A stretch of DNA of 64,000 bases from Protea cynaroides (Eukaryota > Streptophyta > Magnoliopsida > Proteales > Proteaceae), in NCBI GenBank assembly GCA_028583415.1, contig CM053275.1, positions 88,096,278 through 88,160,277 of the forward strand, read 5' to 3'. Positions 1 through 12,377 of the stretch are shown here, piece after piece. The position numbers and the translations under genes are program-made. Under the pieces are notes generated by a model, which made no database searches, had not been told where the DNA came from, and saw only the letters and a program-made list of their open reading frames with translations. Within the stretch, counting starts at the first letter, position 1; each line of letters begins with the position of its first letter.

Positions 1-67
1 GAGCCCAACTTCGTATATGATTAAAATTATTTTAATGCTTTCCTCGGTTTTTTCCCACTCTCCTTTC

Positions 68-70
<3 letters not shown>

Positions 71-116
<46 letters not shown>

Positions 117-124
117 CCCCCCCC
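71..124. repeat. (TC)n microsatellite followed by a C run
   Basis: About 20 TC dinucleotides are followed by roughly a dozen C residues. This is a simple repeat with no coding content. Confidence 0.95.
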
Positions 125-164
125 TCCCTGCAGCAACAAAGTCGTCTCAAAACTGAATAACAAA

Positions 165-263
165 AACTGATTAAGAAATAGTTAATTTTAGTTTTACCCT
201 ATTATGCACCAAATTGAATCGAATTGAACCATTAGATAGAAATCAAACCGTTTAACACCCTTA
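165..263. repeat. Truncated end of the 785-bp hAT-type MITE family
   Basis: The stretch ends in a TTTAACACCCTTA terminus preceded by a 'ttaccctNttaNgcaccNaattga' block. This is the same order seen at the right end of the MITE at 46311-48799. Only about 100 bp of that end is recognisable, so the copy is truncated on its left side. Confidence 0.6.
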
Positions 264-2450
264 GATAGATTGGGTTAGTCTATTGGACCGGTTGGACCCA
301 TGAGGTTGTATGGGTGGAGTAGGGAAATTCTTTATAGGTGTAATTTAACCTTGAGATTAGGTTTTAAAAAGGCGGAGATGGGTTTGTAGGAAGATTGAGT
401 GTATAAGGAGGTGGTGCTACACTCACTCTTTACTTGTTCTCTCTTCTTTATAGTTGATTCTTTTATCTCATTCGTTTGCTCAACTAGAGTTTGAGACCTA
501 AGTTGGCTTAGTAATCCTTGGATGTTGCTCGTAGTAATATGTCTGCCCCTTTCTCTCAGATATCTATTGAAGTTGGTTTACAATGTAAGTGTGTAACTAC
601 CATCTTTTAGGGGGAAGTGTCCTCTGTTGGACTTTATGTTGTCATTGTTGGCAACTTGGCTGATATGACAGTGTTTGTGAGCATACAGTCAAAGAAATTA
701 GGAGAGAGAGTGTCAGTGTAGGAGAGAGTGTGTCAGTGCAGTGGTAAAGCTGGAGTAATCTGGAGCAACCTCACATGTGTTTTCTACAGTGTTCTACATG
801 TGTTTCCAATGACTTGCAGCGAGTTAAATGACATTCTACATCAAGTTTGATGAGAGAGAGTGACTGTGGACTGTGGACCCCACTAGTGATGTGGCACAGC
901 TTCTCTGATGATGTGGTCGAGTTTCTGATGATGCGACAGTGTTACTGAAGATATGATAGAGTTTCTCATGTTTCTCATATTGTGGAAAAAGCAATTGAAG
1001 AGAGAGAAAGAAGAGAGAGAAATTGGAGAGAGAAAGAGGAGAGAGAAAAAATATGAGTGTGACCCACGGGTGTGGTGGCAAGGTGATATGCCAACATGGT
1101 AGCCCACGGTACTTGGCAAGCATGCACACAAAGTTTCGGGTTCAAATTCCAAGGTTTGATAGAGTTTTAACTTTGGGCCTATTTTTGGTGGTTCCCACAG
1201 TAGGTTCATGGAGATCCGGCATTGGAAAGATGTAGAGCGTCAAGTTAGCTTTCCAACGCAACTTGAATCTCTCAATTCTGACTTCGGATGAGGGAGATAT
1301 CGCAATTCTCGTCGAAATGGTCGAAAAATGGCAAAAATACGAGTTCTCGGTGAGTATATATGATACAGGGGCAGTTTCGGCAATTAACAAAAATGTAGAT
1401 GCGAGATCGGCGGCCGAGATGAAGCGTCAAAGCTCAGATTCTAATCTGATGGACCAGATTGAGGCGGGCTCGAATGTGGTGCGGCGGCAACGTCTAGATG
1501 CCATCGCATGCAATCTCATTGGCCGATTGCAACATAATGTCTTGAGTCGCAACGCATGAAGAAGGTTTCTTGATTTGGTGTGACGCATGCGTAGTATCAT
1601 GGAGGATCAGATCCAGATCGTGCGGTCTCTATTGAAATCGATCTCGTCTGACGAGATTTATGCGGATCCGACGAAGATAGTGAGATCTCGCCTTTTTGAA
1701 GCTGATCTAACGGTGAATGACGATGATTCCGTCTCCGCCAATGGGAACTCGACAGCACAAAAGGCGGTGGTGATTCAGTGTTGTGTGGGTGTACGATAAG
1801 CCTCCGAAAGATTCTATTTTGAATTTTCTGAATGGCCGAACTTCAAACCGACATAACTTCTTCATCCGAACTCCAAATCGGTCCGTTCAAGTTGCAGTTT
1901 CCATATTTTTTTGATGCTCTATACATTGGGCGCCGTTGGGAGTTGTAAAAAAGTAGAGAAAAATTGAAAAGATCATTTTGAAGGCAAAGAGAATGATTTT
2001 TTGGGTTTTGTGCCTTGTGGGAGTGATCAATCACCAACTATCTCTTCTCTGTGCATCAATGGAGTACTAAATCCCTATGAGAGGTCAGTAGAGCTTTTAT
2101 TTTCACATTCATGATGATTATGGGTTGTGTGGAAAAGATTAGAAGCCTATGAGCAAGGTATGCACATTGAAGGCTGTTGAAGAGTACCTGAGGTCAGTGT
2201 GAAGCTTCAGAGATATTATTGGTCATTCGAAAGCATTCTTTGTGAGATTTTCCAAGTCCCTTATCTATTTATGCTTTCAATTTATTATATGCTAGCGTAG
2301 GTGCAAATTGTTGAATACCTAGCTAGTGGGGGAAAATTGTAAGGCAAATTTATAAGCCTAAAAAAAATTTGTTATTTACTTTCCGTGGGTGCAGTTTAAG
2401 TGTGGTGTGCAGCGTGTGCTGAACACTGGTACATGTACCAATGTGCTATG
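264..2450. other. Unassigned repeat-like DNA, no gene recognised
   Basis: No open frame here resembles a known protein. There are GA-rich patches near 683-735 and 995-1050. A purine-rich tract ending near 617 is followed by TGTCC, which could be a polypurine tract plus LTR start. The stretch 1080-1900 has the look of LTR sequence. I could not find the matching LTR end, so no element is claimed. The left boundary of the neighbouring CACTA element must lie near the right end of this interval but was not found. Confidence 0.4.
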
Positions 2451-2763
2451 CACTACTTACTCTCGATATTTGTTTACTCCATCAAAGTTGTCCAACACGT
2501 ACCAATGTGCTTGCTTTTTTTCATTGCAACTAAGTCGTACCATCTCACAACTCCCTATAGGCCTACCCACCCTGGGGAATATTGACTCAGAATCTTCCAT
2601 CTCAGTTGACCCGTAATTTCTAATCGGTCTACTTAACCTCGTTTCCACACCTTCAAAATATCTGGAGCAAAAGGTCAATGCCTCATCTGCAATGTACCTT
2701 TCTACTATTGATCCTTCTGGTCGACTATAGTTGCGCATGTAGTCCTTAAGTCGTTTAAGGAAC

Positions 2764-2864
2764 CTGAATCACAGTAGTGAAATATTCATTTAACATATGC
2801 TGGAAATGAAAAAAAGAAACTCACATTTATTATGTAAAGGATACAATAAATGTTTCACCCTAAC
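2764..2864 (-). other. Intact 101-bp intron in the CACTA transposase
   Basis: On the minus strand the frame reads up to '..IE R', meets GTTAGG, and resumes after TGATTCAG in the sequence FLKRLKDYMRN. That is the continuation expected for a DUF4218-type C-terminus. Both splice sites are canonical. Confidence 0.7.
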
Positions 2865-5830
2865 CTTTCTATTGGATACATCCATCGGTATTGAACTGGA
2901 CCAGCCAAGCTAGCTTCGTGCGCTAGATGAATATTCAGATGAACCATAACATCAAAGAATGAAGGTGGGAAGATCATTTCCAACTTGCATAGTGTTAAGG
3001 CAATAGATTCACCAAGCATCTTATAATCTACCACTATTGCAACTTTACTACACAGATCCCGATAAAATGCACATAATTTTATCAACACAAGGGCCACATT
3101 TTTTGGCAAAACAGTACGCAATACAACTGGAAGAAGTTGTTGCATCAAAATATGGCAATCATGGATTTTAATCATGGATTTTCAATCCTGTTATTTCTCG
3201 TTTCTCTACTAGCTTTGATATGTCACTGCATAGCCCATCCGGAACCTTCACACCCCGTAAAACTGTACAAAACATTTCTTTCTCAGGGTTAGTCAGTGTA
3301 TAACATGTTGGTGGTATGTACAACTTTTTATTCCCTTCAACAAACTTTGGTTGCAGATCAGATCGAAGATCCATCTCTCTTAAATCTAAACGTGAATTGA
3401 CATTATCTTTAGTCTTTGCCTTAAAACCCAACAATGTCCCAAGTATACTGCCACAAACATTCTTCTCAATATGCATTACATCTAAATTGTGACGGAGTAA
3501 ATTAGATCTCCAATATGGTAACTCAAAGAATATAATCTTCTTATTCCAGTTACTTGGTTGCTCTTGATGTTTTTTCCTTTTTTTGGGTTTCAAGCCACTA
3601 GTTCCATCATTTTCTTTCCCAAAGTCTGGAAACTGTACACCAAGCAACTGTTCCAATATGTCAAATCCCGATATTGGCTTAGGGTGCAGTCTATGTTCCT
3701 CATTGCCATCAAAATTCCTTTTATCCCGACGATATTTGTGATCTTTAGGTAAGAATCGACGATGGCCCAAATAACAATGCTTTCTTCCATATTTCAACCA
3801 CCGAGAATTTTTATCTTTGGTGCAACATGGACAAGCTAAAGCACCTTTCGTACTCCACCCTGAGAGCACTGCATATGCCGGGAAATCATTAATAGTCCAC
3901 AACAAACATGCTTTTAGGTTAAACATGGCATTCTTATGACCATCATAAGTCATAACACCTGTGTTCCACAATTCCTTCAACTCTTCTATCAATGGTCGCA
4001 AATATATATATTTATATCATTCCCAGGTTGTCGAGGTCCAGGAATAAGCAAAGTAAGGAGGAGGTTGTCCGGCTTCATGCACATCCATGGTGGCAAATTG
4101 TAAGGAATTACCACTACTGGCCATATGTTGTACTTGCTGCTCCTCGAATTAAATGGGTTAAATCCGTCAGTTGCTAACCCGAGTCTGATATTACGAGGTT
4201 CAATACTAAACGATGGATGAAGCTTATCAAATTCTTTCCAAGCTTGTCCATCGGCTGTGTCACACCCCAATTCCGCACCAACCAGAATGGTGTGATGAAC
4301 CGCTAAGTAACCAACGGTTCAACCAGGATCTCGAATAGGCTATCCCCGTTTTACCCAAAATTTCCACACATCCATAATCATAATCAGAGTAATACACAAT
4401 AGCGGAAAATTGATAAATAAATGAACTGAGAACTAAGATGATACCATTAATAAAATAGTAAATTATTCTGTTTCCAACTGAGACATACTTATGTAATTAT
4501 CAAATACATGTCTTTATAAGTTCAAAGAGACCTATTGTAAGACCCATGTCAATCTAACCCGGTCTTACCACCTTAAACCAGGTTTACCCATCATGGTCGA
4601 GTCAAATGGACCAGGGGAATGAAGGAGATCGAGATCCCAGGTATAAAATCGACCCAAAAACACTTTATTTTAAGGGAGGGTCACATACCCAGCCAAGTAG
4701 GGTCGGACCTTCCAAAACAGAATGTCAGACCCTCAGATTTGAAGGGAGGGTCGGACAGCTTAAGACCCTAGGGTCGACGGGATCATCGACCCTCCCATCG
4801 ACCCTCGGTTTCTGACGAATATAGAAATTAGGAAATTTCCTAATTTTCGAGTGTGATTCTTTCCAAACCTCAATGGGACTTATTTAGGATGTTCCTAGTC
4901 TATTTAAAGGACGTCCCTAAGTCACTTTCACTCCTTTCACAACCCTAATTGAATTGAGAGAAAGAGAGAAGAAGGAAAAGAGGAAGAAAGGAGACAAGGA
5001 GGAAGACTTAGCAAAAAGGAGAAGAGTTATAGAGAAAGATTAATCTTCTCAGGTATGGATACTAATTCCATGAGTTTCTACAGACCTTAGGTTAGATATG
5101 GTTGAGTGTAGGATTTCGAAGAAACCCAAACCATCCATCCATGGTTAGGTTTTCATGGAAAACCATAGGAGGATGCACGAAAACTATTTAGATGGATTAT
5201 ACATGGTTCTAGACCATGGAATGACTATTGAATGAATGTAGGAAGCAAGCCATAGGACCCCAAACACGAAGAGTGGATTTAAAAGTGGAAATTGGACCAG
5301 AGTGCATCGAGGGTCGCACCGAGGGTCGATAGACCATCCGACCCTAGGTGTTTCTGACCATCGACCTCAGCATTCGGGAAGTTCCAGAATGAGGGGAGGG
5401 TCGATAGACCCATCGACCCTAGCATCGACCCTCAGTTGATAGAATGGTTTTAAATTCCGAATTAATTCTAATTAAATTCTATCGACTTTGTTAGGTTTGC
5501 TAGCAATATAATAAAGTCATAACGGTGATTCTAAAGCTTGAAAAAATATCTTTTAGCAAGCTAAGGTGAGGAACCTTAACCCCAAACTAAATTGGTTAAT
5601 AATAAACTGTTTTCTATTCTTGAGTCTTATGCCATGTTGATTCTATGTGAATATGTTGTAATGTGCATACAGCATGCCATCCAATATTTCTATTACTTGT
5701 TTATGCATATTTATTTTATTGTTTATAACATGATGATGATGATGATGATAGGAATAGGCATGTGCTTGTATGTGTGTGGTTGATGTGCTTGATGCGAGCG
5801 AGTATCAGGGGAGGTGTGATGAGAACGTCA

Positions 5831-6265
5831 ATAAACGTTAACCTTTGGCGGGTCTCAACACTTTAGCTCTATCTCTAACTCAAGTCTTGTGCATTGACAT
5901 CGTCGTATCGCCATTACCTTAGCGGGAATATTATGTCGTAGAGTATCGGGGGGAGGTGGTCTCGGTCCTTGTAGTCTCTGACTCTACCGGGGGGGCCTTA
6001 GCTCTATCTCTATGGACATTCTGAGGGATGCTAGGGTGAGGCCTTGGATACACTGTTTGGCATTAGGATTGGTTAGTAGCGAGCCCAGTTTGCAAGCCCT
6101 CGCTAACAGGGGCTTACGTGTTGGTATAGCATTATATAGCAATAAACGTTAACCTTTGTTGTATAATGTTATGGTAGGGTGGATGGGGACGACGATAAAC
6201 GTTAACCTTCGGGCGGGCTTCCACACCCTGTGTATAGAGGCGGTGTCAATAAACGTTAATCTTTG
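5831..6265 (+). repeat. Four dispersed copies of an ATAAACGTTAACCTTTG motif
   Basis: Near-identical 17-mers start at 5831, 6142, 6195 and 6249; the last has one substitution. Each is centred on the palindrome AACGTT/GTTAAC. The outer solo LTR carries them in reverse at the matching places. The LTRs of the full-length element have different sequence at these positions (a GGTATCAACCGGTACA-type motif), which marks a subfamily difference. Confidence 0.85.
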
Positions 6266-6425
6266 ACCACCCAACCTTTCTATTGCACATTGCAAACTAT
6301 AAACCAGACCAAAGATATAAATTGACTTTTTGCATGCATATGTATTGTTGCATTGTTTTGGCTACTCACTGAGCCGTGTTGTGTGCTCACCCCTCGACGT
6401 CGAATATTTTTAGTTGATGATGCAG

Positions 6426-6547
6426 GTTATACAGTCGAAGATTATATGAACGCGTCTACATACGGGAATGTAGCAGCCATGGACGCTGGAGCTGAAGATG
6501 ATACACACGACTCCTCTTGCGAGTGCAACTCGTGTGTATTCGATTAA
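6426..6547 (+). other. Conserved LTR peptide exon, inner solo LTR copy
   Basis: A CAG/G acceptor-like site ends at 6425. The open frame that follows reads G-Y-T-V-E-D-Y-M-N and ends S-C-E-C-N-S-C-V-F-D before TAA. A matching donor-like site (CTCAG/GTATGG) lies at 5053. The same arrangement is found in all five LTRs of this superfamily in the window. Whether it is translated is unknown. Confidence 0.55.
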
Positions 6548-6844
6548 ATATTTTATAGATTTCTTATTGGATTTATAAGACATGTATTTGGTACCTAAAT
6601 GTTTATGTCTCAGTTAAACACAGAATAATTTGCTATTATTTATGGATATCATTCTAGTTCTCAGTTCATTTATTTACAAGATTTTCGCTATTGTGTATTA
6701 CTCTGATTATGATTGTAGATGTGTGTAAAGTTTGGATAACGCGGGGATGGTCTATTAGAGATCCTGGTTGAACCGTTGATTATTTAGGGGTTCATCACAT
6801 CATTCTGAACAATGTGGAATTGGGGTGTAACACCTATAAAATAA

Positions 6845-6966
6845 CTAATCAAATACACATGAATCACACTCGCAAGAGGTGTCATGTATATACTCTTCAG
6901 CTCCAGCTTCCATTGCTGTTATATTCCCGTACACAGACGCGTTCATATAATCTTCGACTGTATAAC
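6845..6966 (-). other. Conserved LTR peptide exon, outer solo LTR copy
   Basis: Minus-strand copy of the same exon-like segment: GYTVEDYMNAS near the start, ending CECDSCVFD and stop. The donor-like site is at 8347. It differs from the inner copy by a few residues, and the frame is open throughout. Confidence 0.55.
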
Positions 6967-9900
6967 CTGCATCATCAACTAAAAATATTCGACGTCGAGG
7001 GGTGAGCACACAACACGTCTCAGTGAGTAGCCAAAACAAAGCAACATTACATATGCATGCAAAAATCAATTTATATCTTTGGTCTAGTTTATAGTTTGCA
7101 ATGCGCAATAGAAAGGTTGGGTGGTCAAAGGTTAACGTTTATTGACACCACCTCTATACACAGGGTGTGGAAGCCCGCCCGAAGGTTAACGTTTATCGTC
7201 ATCCCCATCCACCCTACCATAACATTATACAACAAAGGTTAACGTTTATTGCTATATAATGCTATACCAACACGTAAGCCCCTGTTAGCGAGGGCTTGCA
7301 AACTGGGCTCGCTACTAACCAATCCTAATGCCAAACAGTGTATCCAAGGCCTCACCCCAAATCCCTCGGAATGCCCATAGAGATAGAGCTAAGGCCCCCG
7401 TAGAGAGTCGAGACTACAAGGACCGAGACCACCTCCCCGATACTCTACGACATAATAGTTCCTGCTAAGGTAATGGCGATACGACGATGCCAATGCACAA
7501 GACTTGAGTTAGAGATAGAGCTAAAGTGCTGAGACCCGCCAAAGGTTAACGTTTATTGACATTCTCATCACACCTCCCCTGATACTCGCTCGCATCAAAT
7601 ACATCAACCACACACGTACAAGCACATGCCTATTCCTATCATCATCATCATCATCATGTTATAAACAATAAAATAAATATGCATGAACAAATAATAGAAA
7701 TATTGGATGGCATGATGTATGCACATTACAAACATATTCGCATAGAATCAAACATAGCATAGGACTCAAGAAATAGAAAACAGTTTATTATTAACCGATT
7801 AGTTTGGGGTTAAGGTTCCTCACCTTAGCTTGTTAATAGATATTTCCCAAACTTTAAAATCATCGTTACAATGTTATTAGATTGCTAGCAGACCTAACAA
7901 AGCCAATAAAATTTAATTAGAATTAATTCTGGAATTAAAAACCATTCTGTCAACTGAGGTCGATGCTAGGGTCGATACTAGGGTCGATGGGTCTATCGAC
8001 CCTCTCCTCTTCCTGAACTTCCCGAATGCTGAGGGTCGATGGTCAGAAACACCTAGGGTCGGATGGTCTATCGACCCTCGGTGCGACCCTCGATGCACTC
8101 TGGTCCAATTTCCACTTTTAAATCCATTCTTCATGTTTGGGGTCCTATGGCTTGCTTCCTACATTCATTCAATAGTCATTCCATGGTCTAGAACCATGTA
8201 TAATCCATCTAAACAGTTTTCGTGCATCCTCCTATGATTTTCCATGAAAACCTAACCATGGATGGATGGTTTGGGTTTCTCCGAGATCACATTCTCATCA
8301 ATAACTACCCTAAGGTCTGTAGAAACTCGTAGAATTAATATCCATACCTGAGAAGATTAATCTTTCTCTGTAACTCTTCACCTTTTTGCTAGGTTCTCTT
8401 CCTTGCCTCTCTTCTTCCTCTTTTCCTTCTCCTCTCTTTCTCTCAATTCAATTAGGGTTGTGAAAGGAGTGAAAGTGGCTTACGAACATCCTTTAAATAG
8501 ACTAGGAACATCCTAAATAAGTCCCATTGAGATTTGGAAAGAATCCCAATCGAAAAATATAGAAATTTCCTAATTTCTATATTCGTCAGAAACCGAGGGT
8601 CGATGGGAGGGTCGATGATCCCGTCGACCCTAGGGTCTTAAGCTGTCCGACCCTCCCTTAAAATCTGAGGGTCTGACATTCTGCTTTGGTAGGTCCGACC
8701 CTACTTGGCTGGGTATGCGACCCTCCCCTAAAATTAAGTGTTTTTGGGTCGATTTTATACCTGGGATCTCGATCTCCATCACGCCCTTGGTCCACTTGAC
8801 TCGACCATGATGGGTAAACCTGGTTCAAGGTGGTAAGACCGGGTTAGTTTGACATGGGTCTTACAGGCTGGGTGTCGTAACCTTTGGTCATCTGTACAGT
8901 TCTCGTGGTGCCACAGCATGCTTAATGATGTTTTAGACAACATATATGACCTTTGCAATCTAGGTATCAATGGAAAATGACACAACATTTTAGCTGGAAT
9001 TTTTTTCTTTTCTGATGTATACCTAGATTTGCCACATGTGAAACAATGATCATTATTCTCTGCTTCCTTCCAATACAACATACAATCATTTGCACACGCA
9101 TCAATCTTGTTGTAGTTGAGCCCCAACTCCTTGATAATCTTTTTTGTTTCATAAAAAGTGTTTGGCACTTCATTCGGCATGGGAGGTGACTCTCGCAACA
9201 AATCTAGCAACATTGAGAATGATTTATCGGTCCAGTTGCCAAGGCATTTTATATGATAAAGTCGAATAATGAAAGACAATTTTGTATGATTAATGCACCC
9301 CGAATACAACTCCTTCTTTGAATCTTCTATTAGTCTATCAAATTTTTCAGACTCATTAGTCACCCCCTCTGCATCACCATCTGGGTCATTTACATTACAT
9401 TCCCGCATCTCATTTAACATGATGCGTGTAACGTCTTTGTTTGTGCCGCATGCATCTCTCTCCACAATGTTATCATGGTGAGGTGTGGATGAAGATGAAG
9501 CTTCTCCATGATTAGTCCATGAAGATGAACCTTCTCCATGATAAGTCCATTCTGTGTGATTACGTAAAAATCCATCACAAACCAGATATTCTAACACTTC
9601 AGGTTTAGTCTTCCATCGGTGATTTATGCAATTTGTACATGGACATACAGTCCGGCCCCCTTTACACGATGCACTAGAAAATGCAAATTCTATGAATTTG
9701 TTTACCTCTCGTCTATATTTAGAAGTCAGCCTGAAACGTGGATCGCTAGAACCTTGAACCCAACTCCTAGGCATGCTATTAACACATCATTGCAATCAAA
9801 GAAAAAAACAACTTTAATTAGGTACTACTGTAAGACCCGTATCAAGCTAACCCGGTTTTATCACCTTAAACCAGGTTTACCCATCATGGTTGAGTCAAAT

Positions 9901-10194
9901 GGACCAAGGGCGAGAAGGAGATCATGATCCCAGGTATCAAATCAACCCTAAAACACTCAATTTAAGGGGAGGGTCGTATACCCAGCAAAGGAGGGTCGGA
10001 CCCCCCAAGACAGAAAGTCAGACCCTCAGTTTTATAGGGAGGGTCGGACACCTTAGGAACCCTAGGGTCGACGGGATCATCGACCCTCCCATCGACCCTC
10101 AGTTGCCGCCGAAACTGAAATTAGGAAATTTCCTAATTTTCGATTTGGATTCTTTCCTAATCTCAAAGGAACTTATTTTAAGATGTTTCTACTC

Positions 10195-10202
10195 TATTTA
10201 AA
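10195..10202 (+). promoter_or_regulatory. TATA-like box of the 5' LTR
   Basis: TATTTAAA sits about 370 bp into the LTR. Equivalent boxes occur at 4901-4908, 19798-19805 and, as TATATAA, at 32714-32720 in the other LTRs. The constant position supports a promoter role. Confidence 0.6.
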
Positions 10203-11689
10203 GGACGTCCCTAAGCCTCTTTCACTCCTTTTACAACCCTAATTGAATTGAGAGAAAGAGAAGAAAAGGAAAATGAGAAGAAGAGAAGCAAGGAAAAGAA
10301 GATAGCAAAAAGGAGAAGAGTTGCAGAGAGGGAGTAATCTTCTCAGGTATGGATACTAATTCCATGAGTTTCTACAGCCCTTAGGTTAGATAATGATAAG
10401 AGTATGATCTCGAAAAAACCCAAACCATCAACCCATGGTTAGGTTTTCATAGAAAACTATGGGAGATTACATGAAAGCTATTTAGGTGGATGATTCATGG
10501 TTCTAGACCATTGAATGAATGTTGAATGGACTGTAGGAGAAAGCCATAGGACCCCAAACACGAAGGATGGACTAAAAGGAGGAAAATTGACCAAAACCCA
10601 CCAAGGGTCGCACAAAGGGTCGATGACCATCCGACCCTATGTAATCCTGAGGATCGACCCTCAGTGTTCGAGAAGTCCAGATTGGGGAGGGTCGCACTCA
10701 GGGTCGATCATGACTCTGACCCTACCTCCGACCCTCAGTTAACAGAATGGTTTTTAAATTCTGAATAAATTCTAATTAAATTTTATCAGCTTTGTTAGGT
10801 TTTCTAACAATATAATAACATTATAAAGGTGATTCTAAAGTTTGGAAGAGTATCTATTAGCTAGCTAAGGTGAGGGAACAAGACCTAAACTAACTGGTTA
10901 ATAATAAACTGTTTTAATTCTTGAGTCCAATGCCATATTGATTCTATGCGTGTATGCTTGTATGTGCATTCAACATGCCATCCAATATTTCTATTAATTG
11001 TTCATGCATATTTACTTTACTGTTTATAACATGATGATGATGATGATGATAGTAATAGGCATGTGAATGTTTGTGTTTGGCCAGTGTATATGGTGAGGGT
11101 AGGGTTGGTATCAATCGATACAACCATGACCGTTCTTCATGGGGTGTATATTGTGCCATGGTCTACTTATGTCATGTCCACTGATGTCGTCGTATCGCCA
11201 TTACCTTAACAAAACTATTATGTCGTAGAGCATCAGGGGTGGTGGTCTCGGTCCTTGTAGTCTCTGACTCTACCGGCGAGCCTTAGCTCTATCTCTATGG
11301 ATGTTCTGAGGGATGCTGGGGTGAGGCCTTGGATACACTGTTTGGCATTAGGATTGGTTAGTTGCGAGCCCAGTTTGCAACCCTAGCCAGCAGGGGTTTG
11401 TTTGTTGGTATGGTATCAACCGGTACAGCCATACCGTTTTCATGGAGTGTATATTGTGCCATTGTGGGTGCTGTGGGCGACAGTGCAGGAGTCATTGGGC
11501 ATATCCACACACTTGTGTATAGAGGTGCGGCAACCACCTATCCTTTCTATAGCACAGTGCAAACTTTGAACCGGACCAAAGAGATGAATTGATTGCATGC
11601 ATATGTATTGTTGCATTATTTTGTTTGCTCACTGAGCCATGATGTATGCACAACCTTTGGACGTCGAATATTTTTAGTTGATGATACAG

Positions 11690-11811
11690 GTTTAACCGTT
11701 GAAGATTATATAAATGCTCCAGAGTACGGGAACATTGCAGCGATGATAGCTGAAGATGAAGTGGATACACATGACATCTCTTGCGAGTGCAACTCATGTG
11801 TATTCGATTAG
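11690..11811 (+). other. Conserved LTR peptide exon, 5' LTR copy
   Basis: The frame after the ACAG/G site reads GLTVEDYINAPEYGN and ends CECNSCVFD then TAG. Relative to the inner solo LTR, most codon differences in the shared stretches are at third positions (for example GTC/GTT, AAC/AAT, GCG/GCT, GCC/GCG, CAC/CAT). Confidence 0.55.
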
Positions 11812-12102
11812 ATTTTTAGTTTATTCATTTGGATTTATTAAAGACATGTATTGGATATTTATTTATTTATGTCTTAGTTGATACAGAATAATTTCGTTAT
11901 TTAATTATTGATATCACAATAGATTCTCAGTTCTTTTTATTATAATACTTTCGCTATTTGTTTTATTTATTCTGATTATTTATATGGATGTATAGAGTTT
12001 AGATAACACGGATATAGCCTACTCGAGATCCTGGTTGAACCGTTGATTTGTTAACGGTTCATCACACCATTCTGAATAGTGCAGAATTGAGGTGGGACAA
12101 CT

Positions 12103-12114
12103 TGGTATCAGAGC
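12103..12114 (+). other. Primer-binding site, tRNA-Met type
   Basis: TGGTATCAGAGC lies three bases after the 5' LTR. It matches the 3' end complement of plant initiator tRNA-Met, the usual primer for such elements. Confidence 0.9.
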
Positions 12115-12377
12115 ATCTCAGGCCTTGTCCGCTGAACTAGCATACATTCATGACAAATTGTGAACTGAGATAGGATAAAAGTAAAAACAGTAATACTAAC
12201 ACATTATAAGCACAAGTGATGTTTGAGACCAAACTTAAAAGAGAATAATGCATCTATTAAAGGAAGAACAAATTTAAATACAATGTGAAAGAAACAAACG
12301 TATATACATAGCTAAATAGAGTACAGTCCACAACCCGGACAGTTACTCTGTAGTACAAAGAAAGAGAAAAGATACAA

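Larger units (their letters stand above)
4536..6832 (+). mobile_element. Inner solo LTR, nested in the outer solo LTR
   Basis: It begins TGTAAGACCC and ends GGGTGTAACA. It is flanked by CCTAT on both sides (4531-4535 and 6833-6837), a perfect 5-bp target duplication. The host sequence on both sides is the opposite-strand LTR of the same family, so the pair forms a large inverted repeat. A TATTTAAA promoter-like box lies at 4901-4908. Length is 2297 bp. Confidence 0.93.
4258..8865 (-). mobile_element. Outer solo LTR of a Tekay-related family, split by a second solo LTR
   Basis: In minus orientation the LTR starts TGTAAGACCC (at 8865) and ends GGGTGTGACA (at 4258). It is flanked by the 5-bp duplication GGCTG (4253-4257 and 8866-8870). 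Its own sequence is 4258-4535 plus 6838-8865, about 2.3 kb. No internal domain or second LTR is present, so this is a solo LTR left by LTR-LTR recombination. It lies inside the CACTA transposase frame. It belongs to the same subfamily as the inner copy, including the repeated AAACGTTAACC motifs. Confidence 0.92.
2457..9774 (-). pseudogene. CACTA tnp2-like transposase, broken
   Basis: The reading frame begins at 9774. An N-terminal transposase-associated domain with a CPCTNC zinc-knuckle-like motif leads into a Transposase_21 (tnp2) core with the motifs LGLATDGFNPF, NLPPWMC, LIPGP and CPCC. A DUF4218-like region follows (HILMQQLLPV, FPPSFFDVMVHL, RPEGSI, TFCSRYF), with the start of a DUF4216-like part near 2460. 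Breaks in order: the solo-LTR pair sits between the codons either side of an Ala (8871/4257), and excluding it leaves the frame intact. A frameshift lies in an AT microsatellite near 4010. A 13-bp tandem duplication (3157-3169 and 3170-3182) stops the frame near 3175. The piece 2855-3175 then runs into a normal-looking intron at 2764-2864 (donor AAG/GTTAGG, acceptor TTCAG/G), which joins it in frame to 2763. The protein would recognise CACTA ends and excise the element. This copy is not functional. Confidence 0.85.
9829..12099 (+). repeat. 5' LTR of the chromovirus
   Basis: It runs from TGTAAGACCC to GGTGGGACA. The TATTTAAA box at 10195-10202 precedes a GA-rich stretch that should hold the transcription start. 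Motif arrays of AGGGTCG/CGACCCT lie at about 9975-10110 and 10608-10740. A donor-like site lies at 10347 and an acceptor-like site ends at 11689. The LTR-like ORFs inside are not separate genes. Confidence 0.93.

Noticed and set aside
1263..1559. 98-codon frame at the left of the window
   Set aside because: No recognisable motif; the surrounding DNA reads like LTR or other repeat sequence.
618..2340. Complete LTR or LTR retrotransposon
   Set aside because: A possible polypurine tract and TG start at 618 had no matching end, target duplication or coding region.
4606..4815. LTR frames beginning M-D-Q-G (also at 9890 and 19481)
   Set aside because: They lie in the LTR upstream of the TATA-like box and follow the motif array; the frame is not kept in the diverged LTR.
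10944..11159. His-rich minus-strand frame in the 5' LTR (also at 20547)
   Set aside because: Reads through the ATGATGATG repeat; the His run is a repeat artefact.
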